A stretch of DNA of 43,547 nucleotides from a bacterium. GTDB taxonomy: Bacteria > Hydrothermota > UBA3073 > JACQXS01. Position 1 is the stretch's first letter. Each line of letters starts with the position of its first letter. The position numbers and the translations under genes are program-made. Below the pieces are notes generated by a model. It did not search any database. It saw only the letters and a program-made list of their open reading frames with translations, and was not told the DNA's origin. The stretch spans positions 1 to 43,547 of the forward strand of contig JAUVIV010000008.1 in the NCBI GenBank assembly GCA_030592575.1. Reading direction: 5' to 3'. Of the stretch, positions 17,336-25,083 are shown in pieces.

Positions 17336-18529
17336 ATGAAAACAAATTCAAAAATTCTTACAGGCACTCATAATCTCAGTGGCAATGAAGCTTGTGTTGA
17401 AGGAGCTATAGCTGTCGGTTGCCGATTTCTTAGCGGATACCCGATTCAACCTGCAATTAAAATTATGCAAAGGTTTCTTTCCAGAGCATATAAAGTAGAT
17501 GCTACTTATGTGCAGATGGAAGATGAAATATCAGCTCTTGCTGCTTTAATAGGTGCAGTTTGGACAGGCAAAAAGGGAATAACTGCAACCTCCGGCCCAG
17601 GACTTTCTCTTATGATGGAGCATATTGGGCTTGGTGTTATGCTTGAAACTCCTTGCGTAATAGTAGATGTGCAAAGAGTAGGACCATCCATCGGTATTCC
17701 CGATCATCCCGGACAAGGTGATATGATGCAAGCAAGATGGGGCTCGCATGGAGATTATGAAATTATAGCACTCTCTCCAAGTTCCCCACAAGAAATGTTT
17801 GACTTTACGATTAGAGCGTTTAACCTTTCTGAACGATATCGTACTCCTGTCGCATTAATGGCAGATGAGTATGTTGCTCATATAAAGGAAAAAGTGATAA
17901 TTTCTCCTGAAAAAGAGATTAAAATTGAACCGAGAAGATATTATAAAGGGCCAAAGGATAAATATTTACCATTCAAAAGAGATAAGGATTTTATTCCTCG
18001 CATGGTAGATATAGGGGATGGTTATAAATTTCATGTTACGGGATTAACTCACGATGACCGTGGCTATCCTGTTATGAATGAAGAATGTCAGGAATATAAT
18101 GTTCATCCTCTGATATGGAAAATTCGCAACTATGTAGATGATATTATTGATATTAAGGAGACAAAAATTGATGATGCCGAAATCGTGATTGTTTCTTATG
18201 GAGCACCTTCACGAATTGCAATCAAGGCAATGAAAGAAGCAAGAAAATTGGGAATAAAGGTAGGCAGTCTTAAGCTTAATACGGTTTGGCCATTTCCTGA
18301 GAAACGAATAACTGAACTTGCAAGAAAAGTCAAAGCTTTCGTAGTTCCTGAAATGAACTACGGTCAGATTGTTTTAGAAGTTGAAAGATGCAGTTATGGA
18401 AATGCAAATGTTGTGTTTGTTTCCTATGCAGAAAAAAATGTTGATAACGTAGATGATTTATTATCCGCAATCAAGCAAGTTATAAAAGAGAAAGAGATTA
18501 AAAAAGAAATTATTGAATATCATACATAA
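17336..18529 (+). CDS. 2-oxoacid:ferredoxin oxidoreductase alpha subunit, divergent paralogue
   Basis: 397 residues from the ATG at 17336 (the track uses a GTG five codons earlier; the ATG gives the same N-terminal length as the paralogue at 19498). It has the KorA layout: pyrimidine-binding domain with the activating glutamate in YVQMEDEISALAALIGA, TSGPGLSLMMEHIG, ARWGSHGDYEI, and a C-terminal transketolase-like domain. The usual YPITPS substrate-pocket motif reads GYPIQPA and GGPSTG reads VGPSIG, so substrate binding is probably altered or lost. Followed by korB after a repeat-filled 111-base gap. Confidence 0.9.
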   Translation: MKTNSKILTGTHNLSGNEACVEGAIAVGCRFLSGYPIQPAIKIMQRFLSRAYKVDATYVQMEDEISALAALIGAVWTGKKGITATSGPGLSLMMEHIGLGVMLETPCVIVDVQRVGPSIGIPDHPGQGDMMQARWGSHGDYEIIALSPSSPQEMFDFTIRAFNLSERYRTPVALMADEYVAHIKEKVIISPEKEIKIEPRRYYKGPKDKYLPFKRDKDFIPRMVDIGDGYKFHVTGLTHDDRGYPVMNEECQEYNVHPLIWKIRNYVDDIIDIKETKIDDAEIVIVSYGAPSRIAIKAMKEARKLGIKVGSLKLNTVWPFPEKRITELARKVKAFVVPEMNYGQIVLEVERCSYGNANVVFVSYAEKNVDNVDDLLSAIKQVIKEKEIKKEIIEYHT

Positions 18530-18640
18530 ACAATGTCAAATGATTATCACGAAGACACGAAAAAACGAAATCTTTCTTTCGTAATTTCTGAACTTCTTGA
18601 TTTTCATGATTAAAAAAGTATGAACAAGGAGAACATATAA

Positions 18641-19501
18641 ATGAGCACATTGAAGACTATTAAAAGCAATGAAGTTGCTCACCCAATGGAGAATTTACTC
18701 CGTATGGATAGGATACCTCATATTTGGTGTCCTGGCTGTGGAATTGGTACAGCTGTTACTGCCTTTGCATCAGCTCTTGACAAGTCAAAAGTTGATTTAG
18801 ATAAAGTGTGCGTAGTTTCTGGTATAGGTTGCACCGGTAGAGTTGCAGGTTATGTAAAACTTGATTCATTTCACACAACTCATGGTCGTGCCATTGCATT
18901 TGCAACAGGAATTACACTTGGAAATCCGGATCTAAAAGTAGTTGTTTTTTCAGGTGATGGAGATTTAATATCAATTGGAGGAAATCATTTTATTCATGCA
19001 GCAAGAAGAAATGTCAATATGCTCGTAATATGTGTGAACAATTTCATCTACGCAATGACAGGAGGTCAGGTAGCTCCAACGACTCCACTTGCTACTTATG
19101 CTACAACTTCACCATTTGGGTGTGTTGAGCCTCCATTCAATATTCCATACATAGCAGATTCATCAGGTGCCGTATATGTGGCAAGATGGACAGCTCTCCA
19201 TGTTCGAAGACTTACTAACTCTATAACCGAAGCACTCAATAAACCAGGATTCTCGGTAATTGAAGTTATTTCACCTTGTGCGATGTATTATTCAAGAATT
19301 AACAAACTTGGAGACGGACTTGATATGATGAAATTTTATCACGACAATTCGAAAATAAAACACGGAGAAGATACAAAAAACCTTGATATTGGATTCCAAA
19401 CACCAATTACAGTAGGTAAATTTGTCGATAGAGAAAGACCTACTTATACTGAATCGTATAAAAAATGGCTGTCTGATATTAAAAAGGAAAAAACAAAATG
19501 A
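18641..19501 (+). CDS. korB: 2-oxoacid:ferredoxin oxidoreductase beta subunit
   Basis: 286 residues, preceded by AAGGAG. It binds thiamine diphosphate and one [4Fe-4S] cluster and passes electrons from the 2-oxoacid to ferredoxin. The cluster cysteines are in WCPGCGIG (about 29), SGIGCTG (about 66) and ISPCAMYY (about 223); the thiamine diphosphate motif is FSGDGDLISIGGNH with NNFIYAMTGGQ. All catalytic features are present. It overlaps the next alpha-subunit gene by four bases (ATGA), so it is translationally coupled to korA2 and is probably its functional partner. Similarity to the 2-oxoglutarate (Kor) subgroup favours that substrate, but 2-oxoisovalerate or another 2-oxoacid cannot be excluded. 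Confidence 0.93.
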   Translation: MSTLKTIKSNEVAHPMENLLRMDRIPHIWCPGCGIGTAVTAFASALDKSKVDLDKVCVVSGIGCTGRVAGYVKLDSFHTTHGRAIAFATGITLGNPDLKVVVFSGDGDLISIGGNHFIHAARRNVNMLVICVNNFIYAMTGGQVAPTTPLATYATTSPFGCVEPPFNIPYIADSSGAVYVARWTALHVRRLTNSITEALNKPGFSVIEVISPCAMYYSRINKLGDGLDMMKFYHDNSKIKHGEDTKNLDIGFQTPITVGKFVDRERPTYTESYKKWLSDIKKEKTK

Positions 19502-20751
19502 AAGCTGAGCCCAAAAATGTAAATACCGGTATATATTACATAGATGGTGATGTTGCTGCCGGTCAAGGTGCTCTGGCAGCAGGATGTAGATTTATAGGTG
19601 GCTATCCAATTACACCATCAACTAAAGCAGCAGAAACATTTGCAGAAATAGCTCCAAAAGCCGGAGCTGTTTTTATCCAAATGGAAGATGAACTTGCTTC
19701 TATAGCAACTATAATAGGTGCATCTTATGCAGGGGTTAAGACAATGACAATCACATCCGGACCAGGTTATTCTCTTATGATGGAGACTATCGGATTTGGT
19801 GCAATGTTAGAAGCACCTTTTGTGATATTAAACGTTCAGCGAGGAGGACCTTCTACCGGTTCGCCAACTAAAACAGGACAAGCAGATATGATGCAAGCAA
19901 GGTGGGGCTCACATGGAGATTATGAAATTATAGCCATAGCACCGGAATCTCCTCAAGAAATGTTTGATTACGCAATCAAAGCATTTAATTTAGCAGAAAA
20001 ATATCGCTGTCCGGTAATGATAATGGCAGATGAATGCGTTGGTCATATGACTGAAAAAGTAGTTATTCCAAAAGCTGATACAATTGAACTTGCAACAAGA
20101 AAATTCTATAAAGGGCCAAAAGATAAGTATTTACCATTTAAGCCTGACAAAGATTTAATTCCGCCAATGGCAAAAGCAGGTGATGGTTGTAATTTATACA
20201 TAACCGGAGATACTCACAATGAAAAAGGATATCCAATATCAAGTCAAAATTTAAAAACAAAAACTCATAAATCAACTACAAGAAGGTTAATTGATAAAAT
20301 CAAACTCAATGCCGATAAAATCATTGAACTAAAAGAAGAAGGTATTGAAGATGCTGATATTATTGTTGTTTCCTATGGGATATCATCCAGAGTCGCTGTA
20401 AAGGGGATTGAACTTGCAAGAGAAAAAGGAATAAAAGTAGGAAGTCTCAGACTTATTACCGTATGGCCATTTCCTGATAAAAAAATAGCCGAACTTGCAA
20501 AAAATATAAAAGCATTTGTAATACCTGAAATAAATTATGGACAGGTTGTTTTTGATGTTGAGAGATGTGCTCACGGTGAGGCAAATGTTGTTCTTATTCC
20601 TCACGGTGGAGCAGGAGTTCATCATCCGGAAGATATATCCGATGCAATTGAATATGCTGATAGAGAAAATAAAAAAATTGAAAAAATTATTGAATGGAAA
20701 ACAAAACTTGAAAAATTGATTTTTGAAAAAGGATTTAAATTAAAAGAATAA
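19498..20751 (+). CDS. korA: 2-oxoacid:ferredoxin oxidoreductase alpha subunit, canonical
   Basis: 417 residues. The substrate motif GYPITPSTKAAETF is intact, as are the activating glutamate in FIQMEDELASIATIIGA, the loop NVQRGGPSTGSPTKTGQADMM and ARWGSHGDYEI. The C-terminal domain (ADIIVVSYGISSRVAVKGI, about 285) is complete. It overlaps the upstream korB by four bases, and the two should form the catalytic unit. It is followed by a 133-base gap of repeats and then a degenerate beta subunit. Confidence 0.93.
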   Translation: MKAEPKNVNTGIYYIDGDVAAGQGALAAGCRFIGGYPITPSTKAAETFAEIAPKAGAVFIQMEDELASIATIIGASYAGVKTMTITSGPGYSLMMETIGFGAMLEAPFVILNVQRGGPSTGSPTKTGQADMMQARWGSHGDYEIIAIAPESPQEMFDYAIKAFNLAEKYRCPVMIMADECVGHMTEKVVIPKADTIELATRKFYKGPKDKYLPFKPDKDLIPPMAKAGDGCNLYITGDTHNEKGYPISSQNLKTKTHKSTTRRLIDKIKLNADKIIELKEEGIEDADIIVVSYGISSRVAVKGIELAREKGIKVGSLRLITVWPFPDKKIAELAKNIKAFVIPEINYGQVVFDVERCAHGEANVVLIPHGGAGVHHPEDISDAIEYADRENKKIEKIIEWKTKLEKLIFEKGFKLKE

Positions 20752-20756
20752 AAATA

Positions 20757-20880
20757 ATGGGACGCAGATTTTCCGCAGATATTGGGCAAGGCACAAAGCT
20801 ACTAAGATTAAAAAAAATTCTTCTTTGTGTCTTTGAGACTTTGTGGTTAATAAAATCTGTGTGTATCTGCGTGCAATATA
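20757..20880. repeat. CGCAGAT...CTGCG inverted repeat inside the kor operon
   Basis: Begins GGACGCAGATTTTCCGCAGAT and ends AATCTGTGTGTATCTGCGTG, with an inner pair GGCACAAAGCTACTAAGATT/CTTTGAGACTTTGTGG. The two halves can pair, and the element occupies the whole gap in front of the degenerate beta subunit. Confidence 0.75.
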
Positions 20881-20884
20881 AAGA

Positions 20885-21664
20885 ATGAACCCAATTATAA
20901 CTGCTTTTGCAAAAGGAATAAAAAAGTCAGGGATTAAGCCGTCAAGAATTTCTGTACCATCTGATATTCCATTTGAGCCGGAAATCGTAAATCAATTAGG
21001 AATTGATTTTTTCCATACTATCAGAGGACGAGCTATTGCTTTTGGAACTGGATTAAAACTTGGTAATCCTGATCTAATAGTAGTTCCATTCATTGGTGAT
21101 TTAATGACAATCGGTGGAAATCATTTCGTGCATTCAGGAAGAAGAAATATGGATTTACTCGTTATATGTGTAAATAATTTTCTTTACAGAGAAATAAACG
21201 GAAAATCCGCTCCTATACAAAAGCATGAAAATGAACAAATAACCACACAAAAATTTTCACCATACTCAACCTTTGAAAAACCATTTAATGCCACTCACCT
21301 TGCCAACTCTTGTGGTGCAGTATATACAGCAAGATGGACAGCTTTACATACTGATGAACTCGCAGATTCTATTGCCGAAGCATTAAACAAACGAGGATTT
21401 TCTATGATTGAAGTTCTATCACCTGGCCCTAATTATTATACAGGCATTAAAAAAATAGAATCCGATTTACTAAAATTTTACTATGAAAATTCAGTAATAA
21501 AAAATGGCGAGTCTCCACGAAATGTAACAATTAATTCTGATGAAAAAATTGTAGTAGGTAAATTTACAGAAAAAGAACAACTCACGTTTATTGAACAATA
21601 TAATCTTCAACTTGGTAAAGTATTAGGTAGTAAATTCACCCCACATGGAGGAAGAAATGGCTGA
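20885..21664 (+). CDS. Degenerate 2-oxoacid:ferredoxin oxidoreductase beta-like subunit
   Basis: 259 residues, clearly homologous to the korB at 18641 (shared FxHTxxGRAIAF, IGGNHFxHxxRRN, AVYxARWTALHxxxLxxSIxEALNKxGFSxIEVxSP). The N-terminal WCPGCG region is missing, SGIGC is replaced by SVPSDIPF, the SPC cysteine is SPG, and the thiamine motif FSGDGDL is shortened to PFIGDL. All cluster ligands and the first half of the cofactor motif are therefore gone. The open frame is intact and codon use looks normal, so it may be a structural or regulatory subunit and not decay. A repeat element lies directly upstream with an in-frame TAA, so the missing N terminus is not hidden there. Confidence 0.88.
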   Translation: MNPIITAFAKGIKKSGIKPSRISVPSDIPFEPEIVNQLGIDFFHTIRGRAIAFGTGLKLGNPDLIVVPFIGDLMTIGGNHFVHSGRRNMDLLVICVNNFLYREINGKSAPIQKHENEQITTQKFSPYSTFEKPFNATHLANSCGAVYTARWTALHTDELADSIAEALNKRGFSMIEVLSPGPNYYTGIKKIESDLLKFYYENSVIKNGESPRNVTINSDEKIVVGKFTEKEQLTFIEQYNLQLGKVLGSKFTPHGGRNG

Positions 21665-22193
21665 AATTAGATTTGCAGGTTATGGAGGTCAGGGTATTGT
21701 TAGGGCGGCAATCATTGCTGGGAAAGCAGCTACTATTTTCGAAAATAGGTTCGCTACTATGAATCAATCATTTGGACCGGAGGCAAGAGGAGGAGCCTGT
21801 AGCTCTCAATTGATATTATCAGATAATGAAATACTTTATCCCTATATTATTACATCAGCTGTTCTCGTTGCTATGTCTCAGGAAGGTTATACTGTATTTG
21901 AGCCCGAATTAAATGAGGGAGGAATACTCTTGATAGATGAGGATTTAGTAAAACCCAAACCACCTCGTAGTAAAATCAAGATTTTCTCTGTTCCTGCTAC
22001 ACAAATTGCTGAAGACTTAGGAAATAGAATTATCGCAAATGTAGTTATGCTCGGTTTCTTCACTGCCATCACCAAACTGGTTTCAAAAGAAGGAATGGAA
22101 AAAGCAGTAGCTGATTCCGTACCACCAAGATTCAAAGAACTCAATCTTACAGCATTCAATAAAGGATTCCAGCACTACAAAGCAAGTAAGTAA
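21657..22193 (+). CDS. korC: 2-oxoacid:ferredoxin oxidoreductase gamma subunit
   Basis: 178 residues from the ATG at 21657, which has GGAGGAAG directly upstream; the track start at 21645 lies before that site. Family motifs are RFAGYGGQGIVRAAIIAGKAA at the start, MNQSFGPEARGGACSSQLILSD near 40, and NVVMLGFFTAITKLV near 125. The gamma subunit caps the alpha/beta core in four-subunit OFORs. It overlaps the end of the degenerate beta gene by eight bases, so the two are translated together, which argues that the degenerate beta is expressed. Confidence 0.93.
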   Translation: MAEIRFAGYGGQGIVRAAIIAGKAATIFENRFATMNQSFGPEARGGACSSQLILSDNEILYPYIITSAVLVAMSQEGYTVFEPELNEGGILLIDEDLVKPKPPRSKIKIFSVPATQIAEDLGNRIIANVVMLGFFTAITKLVSKEGMEKAVADSVPPRFKELNLTAFNKGFQHYKASK

Positions 22194-22237
22194 CTCAACA
22201 CTAAACTTATCACTAAATTCAGAGTGATATTTTTATT

Positions 22238-22495
22238 ATGAAATATTGGAGAACACCATACAACATAAATGAAATAGAAATTCCACAAGGTGAAGTTCAC
22301 ATAATAAAAGATAGGTGCAAAGGATGTAGCTTCTGTGTAGAATATTGTCCAAAAGATGTACTCGAAATGTCAAAAGAATTTAATTCTAAAGGTTGTCATC
22401 CTCCTCAAGTTAAAAATCCGGAAAATTGTGTGAATTGCGGACTTTGTGAAATGCTTTGTCCGGAATTTGCTATATGGTCAACTCTTAAAAAATAA
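22238..22495 (+). CDS. korD: Ferredoxin-type delta subunit of 2-oxoacid oxidoreductase
   Basis: 85 residues with two [4Fe-4S] motifs, CKGCSFCVEYCP (about 28) and CVNCGLCEMLCP (about 68), and the KorD-type spacer MSKEFNSKGCHPPQV between them. It carries electrons from the beta-subunit cluster to external ferredoxin or to the next protein in the cluster. It sits between korC and the GltD-like gene, with 10 bases to the latter. Confidence 0.92.
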   Translation: MKYWRTPYNINEIEIPQGEVHIIKDRCKGCSFCVEYCPKDVLEMSKEFNSKGCHPPQVKNPENCVNCGLCEMLCPEFAIWSTLKK

Positions 22496-22505
22496 AGATT
22501 AAGAA

Positions 22506-24455
22506 ATGCAAAAACTCACTTCAGATATTCAAAATATACTTGAGTCAAAAAAAGTACATCTTTGCTTCCCTCAAATAAATTCTAATAAATATGCTATTGA
22601 GAAGGTAGGAACATCCAAATGTAAATCTGCTTGCCCAATAGATACAGATGTTAAAGCTTATCTTGGTTTTATCTCCACTAAAGAATTTGACAAAGCATTG
22701 GAAATAGTTAAACGTGATAATCCTTTGCCGGGAATATGCGGAAGAGTATGTTTTCACCCTTGTGAAGCTGAATGTTCAAGAAATGAAATTGACCAACCAC
22801 TCGCTATTTGCTCTCTTAAAAGGTTTCTTGCTGATTACGAACTTAAGAACGAGAGAACAAACATTTTGCCTATCCAAAAATCAAGAGAGGAAAAAATTGC
22901 TATTATCGGTTCAGGTCCCGCCGGTTTGACTACTGCCAATAACCTTATCAGATTGGGATACAAAGTTACCATATTTGAGAAATTGCCCGTTGTCGGAGGA
23001 ATGTTATATACCGGTATTCCGGAATACAGACTTCCGCGAAACATTATAAAAACAGAAATTGATGCAATAGAAAAACTCGGTGTAGAAATCAAAACAAACA
23101 CAAAAATTGACAATCTGGATAAACTACGAAAAGAAGGATATAATGTTATATTCATTGCCATAGGTGCACATAAAGGTTTAAAACTCGGGATCCCAGGGGA
23201 AGACAAATTAGAAGGTTTTATCGATTGTATTACTTTTCTCCGAACAGTGAACCTTGCTTCTCTCCGTCATTCTGAGACAAAACCGAAGAATCTCAAAATT
23301 GGAAAAAAAGTTATTGTAATTGGAGGTGGGAATGCTGCGATTGATTCAGCAAGAACAGCTCTAAGGTTAGGATCTGATGTGCATATTCTTTACCGACGAT
23401 CAAGAGAAGAAATGCCTGCAAGTAAATGGGAAATTAAGGAAGCAGAAAAAGAAGGAATAAAAATTCATTACCTTGCTTCTCCAGTTAAAATACTCGGAGA
23501 AAAAGGAAAAGTAGTAGCTATAAAATGTATCAAAAATAAATTGGGACCATCAGATGCCAGTGGTAGAAGGCGACCAATTTCTATCAAAGATTCTGAGTTT
23601 AAAATAGAAGCTGATACAATAATCCCTGCTATTAGCCAACAACCCGATATTTCATGGTTACCGACTAACCATAAACTTGAAATTTCCAAATGGAACTCAT
23701 TTGTAATAAACGAAGAAACTCTTGCAACAAATGTAGAAGGTATTTTTGCCGGTGGTGATTGTGTAACCGGACCTAAAACTGTAATTGATGCTATAGCCGC
23801 AGGTCACAAAGCATCAAAATCAATTGACAGATACCTAAACCCAGAAGCAAGAAGCAAGAAACAAAGAGCAAAAGTAGAGTTTGAAGTTGTAGTTAACCCC
23901 AAAGAGAAGAAAGAAAGAATTCTTATGCCTGAACTCCCTATAGATAAGAGAAGTAATTTCAAAGAAGTAGAGTTAGGATTTACCGAAGAAATGGCAATAG
24001 AAGAGGCAAAAAGATGTCTAAGATGCGGCTTTTGTGCTGAGTGCAGTGAATGCATATCTAATTGTACTAAAAAATTGATAAGTCTGTCAATACAAGGAGA
24101 AACATCAGGAATATTATTAAGAGTTCCACTTGACACAAATCAATTTCCTTTAAATAATACTTTACAAGGAAAACTTTACGGAACTAATTCAAAAGAAATT
24201 CCTGTAACAGTAGAATCTATAACCGCCAGAGTAATAAGTGATTTTTGTCGTGGATGTGGTAATTGCGTGGAAATTTGCGAATATTCCGCTCCCAAATTAA
24301 AAGAAAATGGAGTCCAAATTTGCAGTATTGATGAAGCATTATGTAAAGGATGTGGAGTATGTATATCGGTCTGCCCATCCGGTGCAATAACATTAGGACA
24401 TTTTACAGACAATAATATTAACAAACTAATGGAAGTAGCTCTCCAGACTGATTAG
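22506..24455 (+). CDS. GltD-like FAD/NAD(P) oxidoreductase with extra Fe-S clusters
   Basis: 649 residues. The N-terminal GltD-type Fe-S domain has CKSACPIDTDVKAYL (about 38) and GICGRVCFHPCEAECSR (about 76). An FAD fold follows (IAIIGSGPAGLTTANN, about 130), then an NAD(P) site (VIVIGGGNAAIDSARTALRLG, about 270) and the second FAD motif GIFAGGDCVTGP. The C terminus adds RCLRCGFCAECSECISNC (about 510) and two ferredoxin motifs, CRGCGNCVEICEYSAP and CKGCGVCISVCP. The plan resembles NfnB/GltD and HdrA-associated oxidoreductases. With korABCD upstream and MvhD/HdrD downstream it probably links NAD(P)H to ferredoxin and the Hdr-like module. Confidence 0.88.
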   Translation: MQKLTSDIQNILESKKVHLCFPQINSNKYAIEKVGTSKCKSACPIDTDVKAYLGFISTKEFDKALEIVKRDNPLPGICGRVCFHPCEAECSRNEIDQPLAICSLKRFLADYELKNERTNILPIQKSREEKIAIIGSGPAGLTTANNLIRLGYKVTIFEKLPVVGGMLYTGIPEYRLPRNIIKTEIDAIEKLGVEIKTNTKIDNLDKLRKEGYNVIFIAIGAHKGLKLGIPGEDKLEGFIDCITFLRTVNLASLRHSETKPKNLKIGKKVIVIGGGNAAIDSARTALRLGSDVHILYRRSREEMPASKWEIKEAEKEGIKIHYLASPVKILGEKGKVVAIKCIKNKLGPSDASGRRRPISIKDSEFKIEADTIIPAISQQPDISWLPTNHKLEISKWNSFVINEETLATNVEGIFAGGDCVTGPKTVIDAIAAGHKASKSIDRYLNPEARSKKQRAKVEFEVVVNPKEKKERILMPELPIDKRSNFKEVELGFTEEMAIEEAKRCLRCGFCAECSECISNCTKKLISLSIQGETSGILLRVPLDTNQFPLNNTLQGKLYGTNSKEIPVTVESITARVISDFCRGCGNCVEICEYSAPKLKENGVQICSIDEALCKGCGVCISVCPSGAITLGHFTDNNINKLMEVALQTD

Positions 24456-24473
24456 ATTTACGACTATGAAATA

Positions 24474-24839
24474 ATGGCAAATAATAAAATAATTGTATTC
24501 GCCTGCAACTGGTCTCATAATATTACAAAAGATATAGAACAAATTGAAGAAACTAATATAATTAGAGTTATGTGTTCCGGTCGTATTACTACTGCACTCA
24601 TTCTAAAAGCTTTTGAATTAGGAACCGATGGAGTACTTGTTCTTGGCTGTCCTGATGGAGAATGCCATTATAATTTTGGAAACAAGCAAGCAAAAAAACA
24701 ATTTGAAATCACCAAAAATTTAGCTAATGTTTTAGGAATAGAGCCAGAAAAAATACAGTTTGAATCTATACCAAAAGATGAAGAAATGTTTACCGAATGC
24801 ATAAAGAAATTTGCGAATAACATTAAGAAAAATGGCTAA
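24474..24839 (+). CDS. MvhD-like iron-sulfur protein, missing a cysteine
   Basis: 121 residues of the MvhD (hydrogenase Fe-S subunit D) family, which transfers electrons into HdrA through a [2Fe-2S] centre. Motifs are IVFACNWSHN at the start, IRVMCSGRITTALILKAFELGTDGVLVLGCPDGECHYNFGN in the middle. The second cysteine of the usual CNWC is serine here, whereas the MvhD domain fused to HdrA in this window keeps CNWC. The cluster may be absent or differently ligated. It overlaps the next small gene by eight bases. Confidence 0.85.
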   Translation: MANNKIIVFACNWSHNITKDIEQIEETNIIRVMCSGRITTALILKAFELGTDGVLVLGCPDGECHYNFGNKQAKKQFEITKNLANVLGIEPEKIQFESIPKDEEMFTECIKKFANNIKKNG

Positions 24840-25083
24840 AATCTTTACAAAAAAGTGCCCCGATTGTGACGGTAAACTCGTGAGATCAAGAGGACACAGT
24901 GCAGGCTATGCTATGTATTTCTGGACAAAACCATGGGACAAAACCTTTATAAAGGGGCTAACAGGAAACTCAAAAGTTTATCCATGGTTATGTATGAATT
25001 GTGGAAGAGTATTTCTTTATGTAGATGAAAAAGAACAAGAGTCTATCAAGCGAGAGTATGAGAAAAAAAAGATGAAAATATAA
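24832..25083 (+). CDS. Small zinc-ribbon protein
   Basis: 83 residues from the ATG at 24832 (the track start at 24811 lies inside the previous gene in another frame). Two CxxC knuckles, CPDCDGKLV near residue 9 and CMNCGRVFL near 55, probably bind one zinc; between them is an aromatic stretch (YAMYFWTKPWDK). The C terminus is charged and helical. I do not recognise a named family. Its start overlaps the MvhD-like gene and its stop overlaps the HdrD-like ATG, so it is a coupled part of the redox operon. Confidence 0.75.
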   Translation: MAKIFTKKCPDCDGKLVRSRGHSAGYAMYFWTKPWDKTFIKGLTGNSKVYPWLCMNCGRVFLYVDEKEQESIKREYEKKKMKI

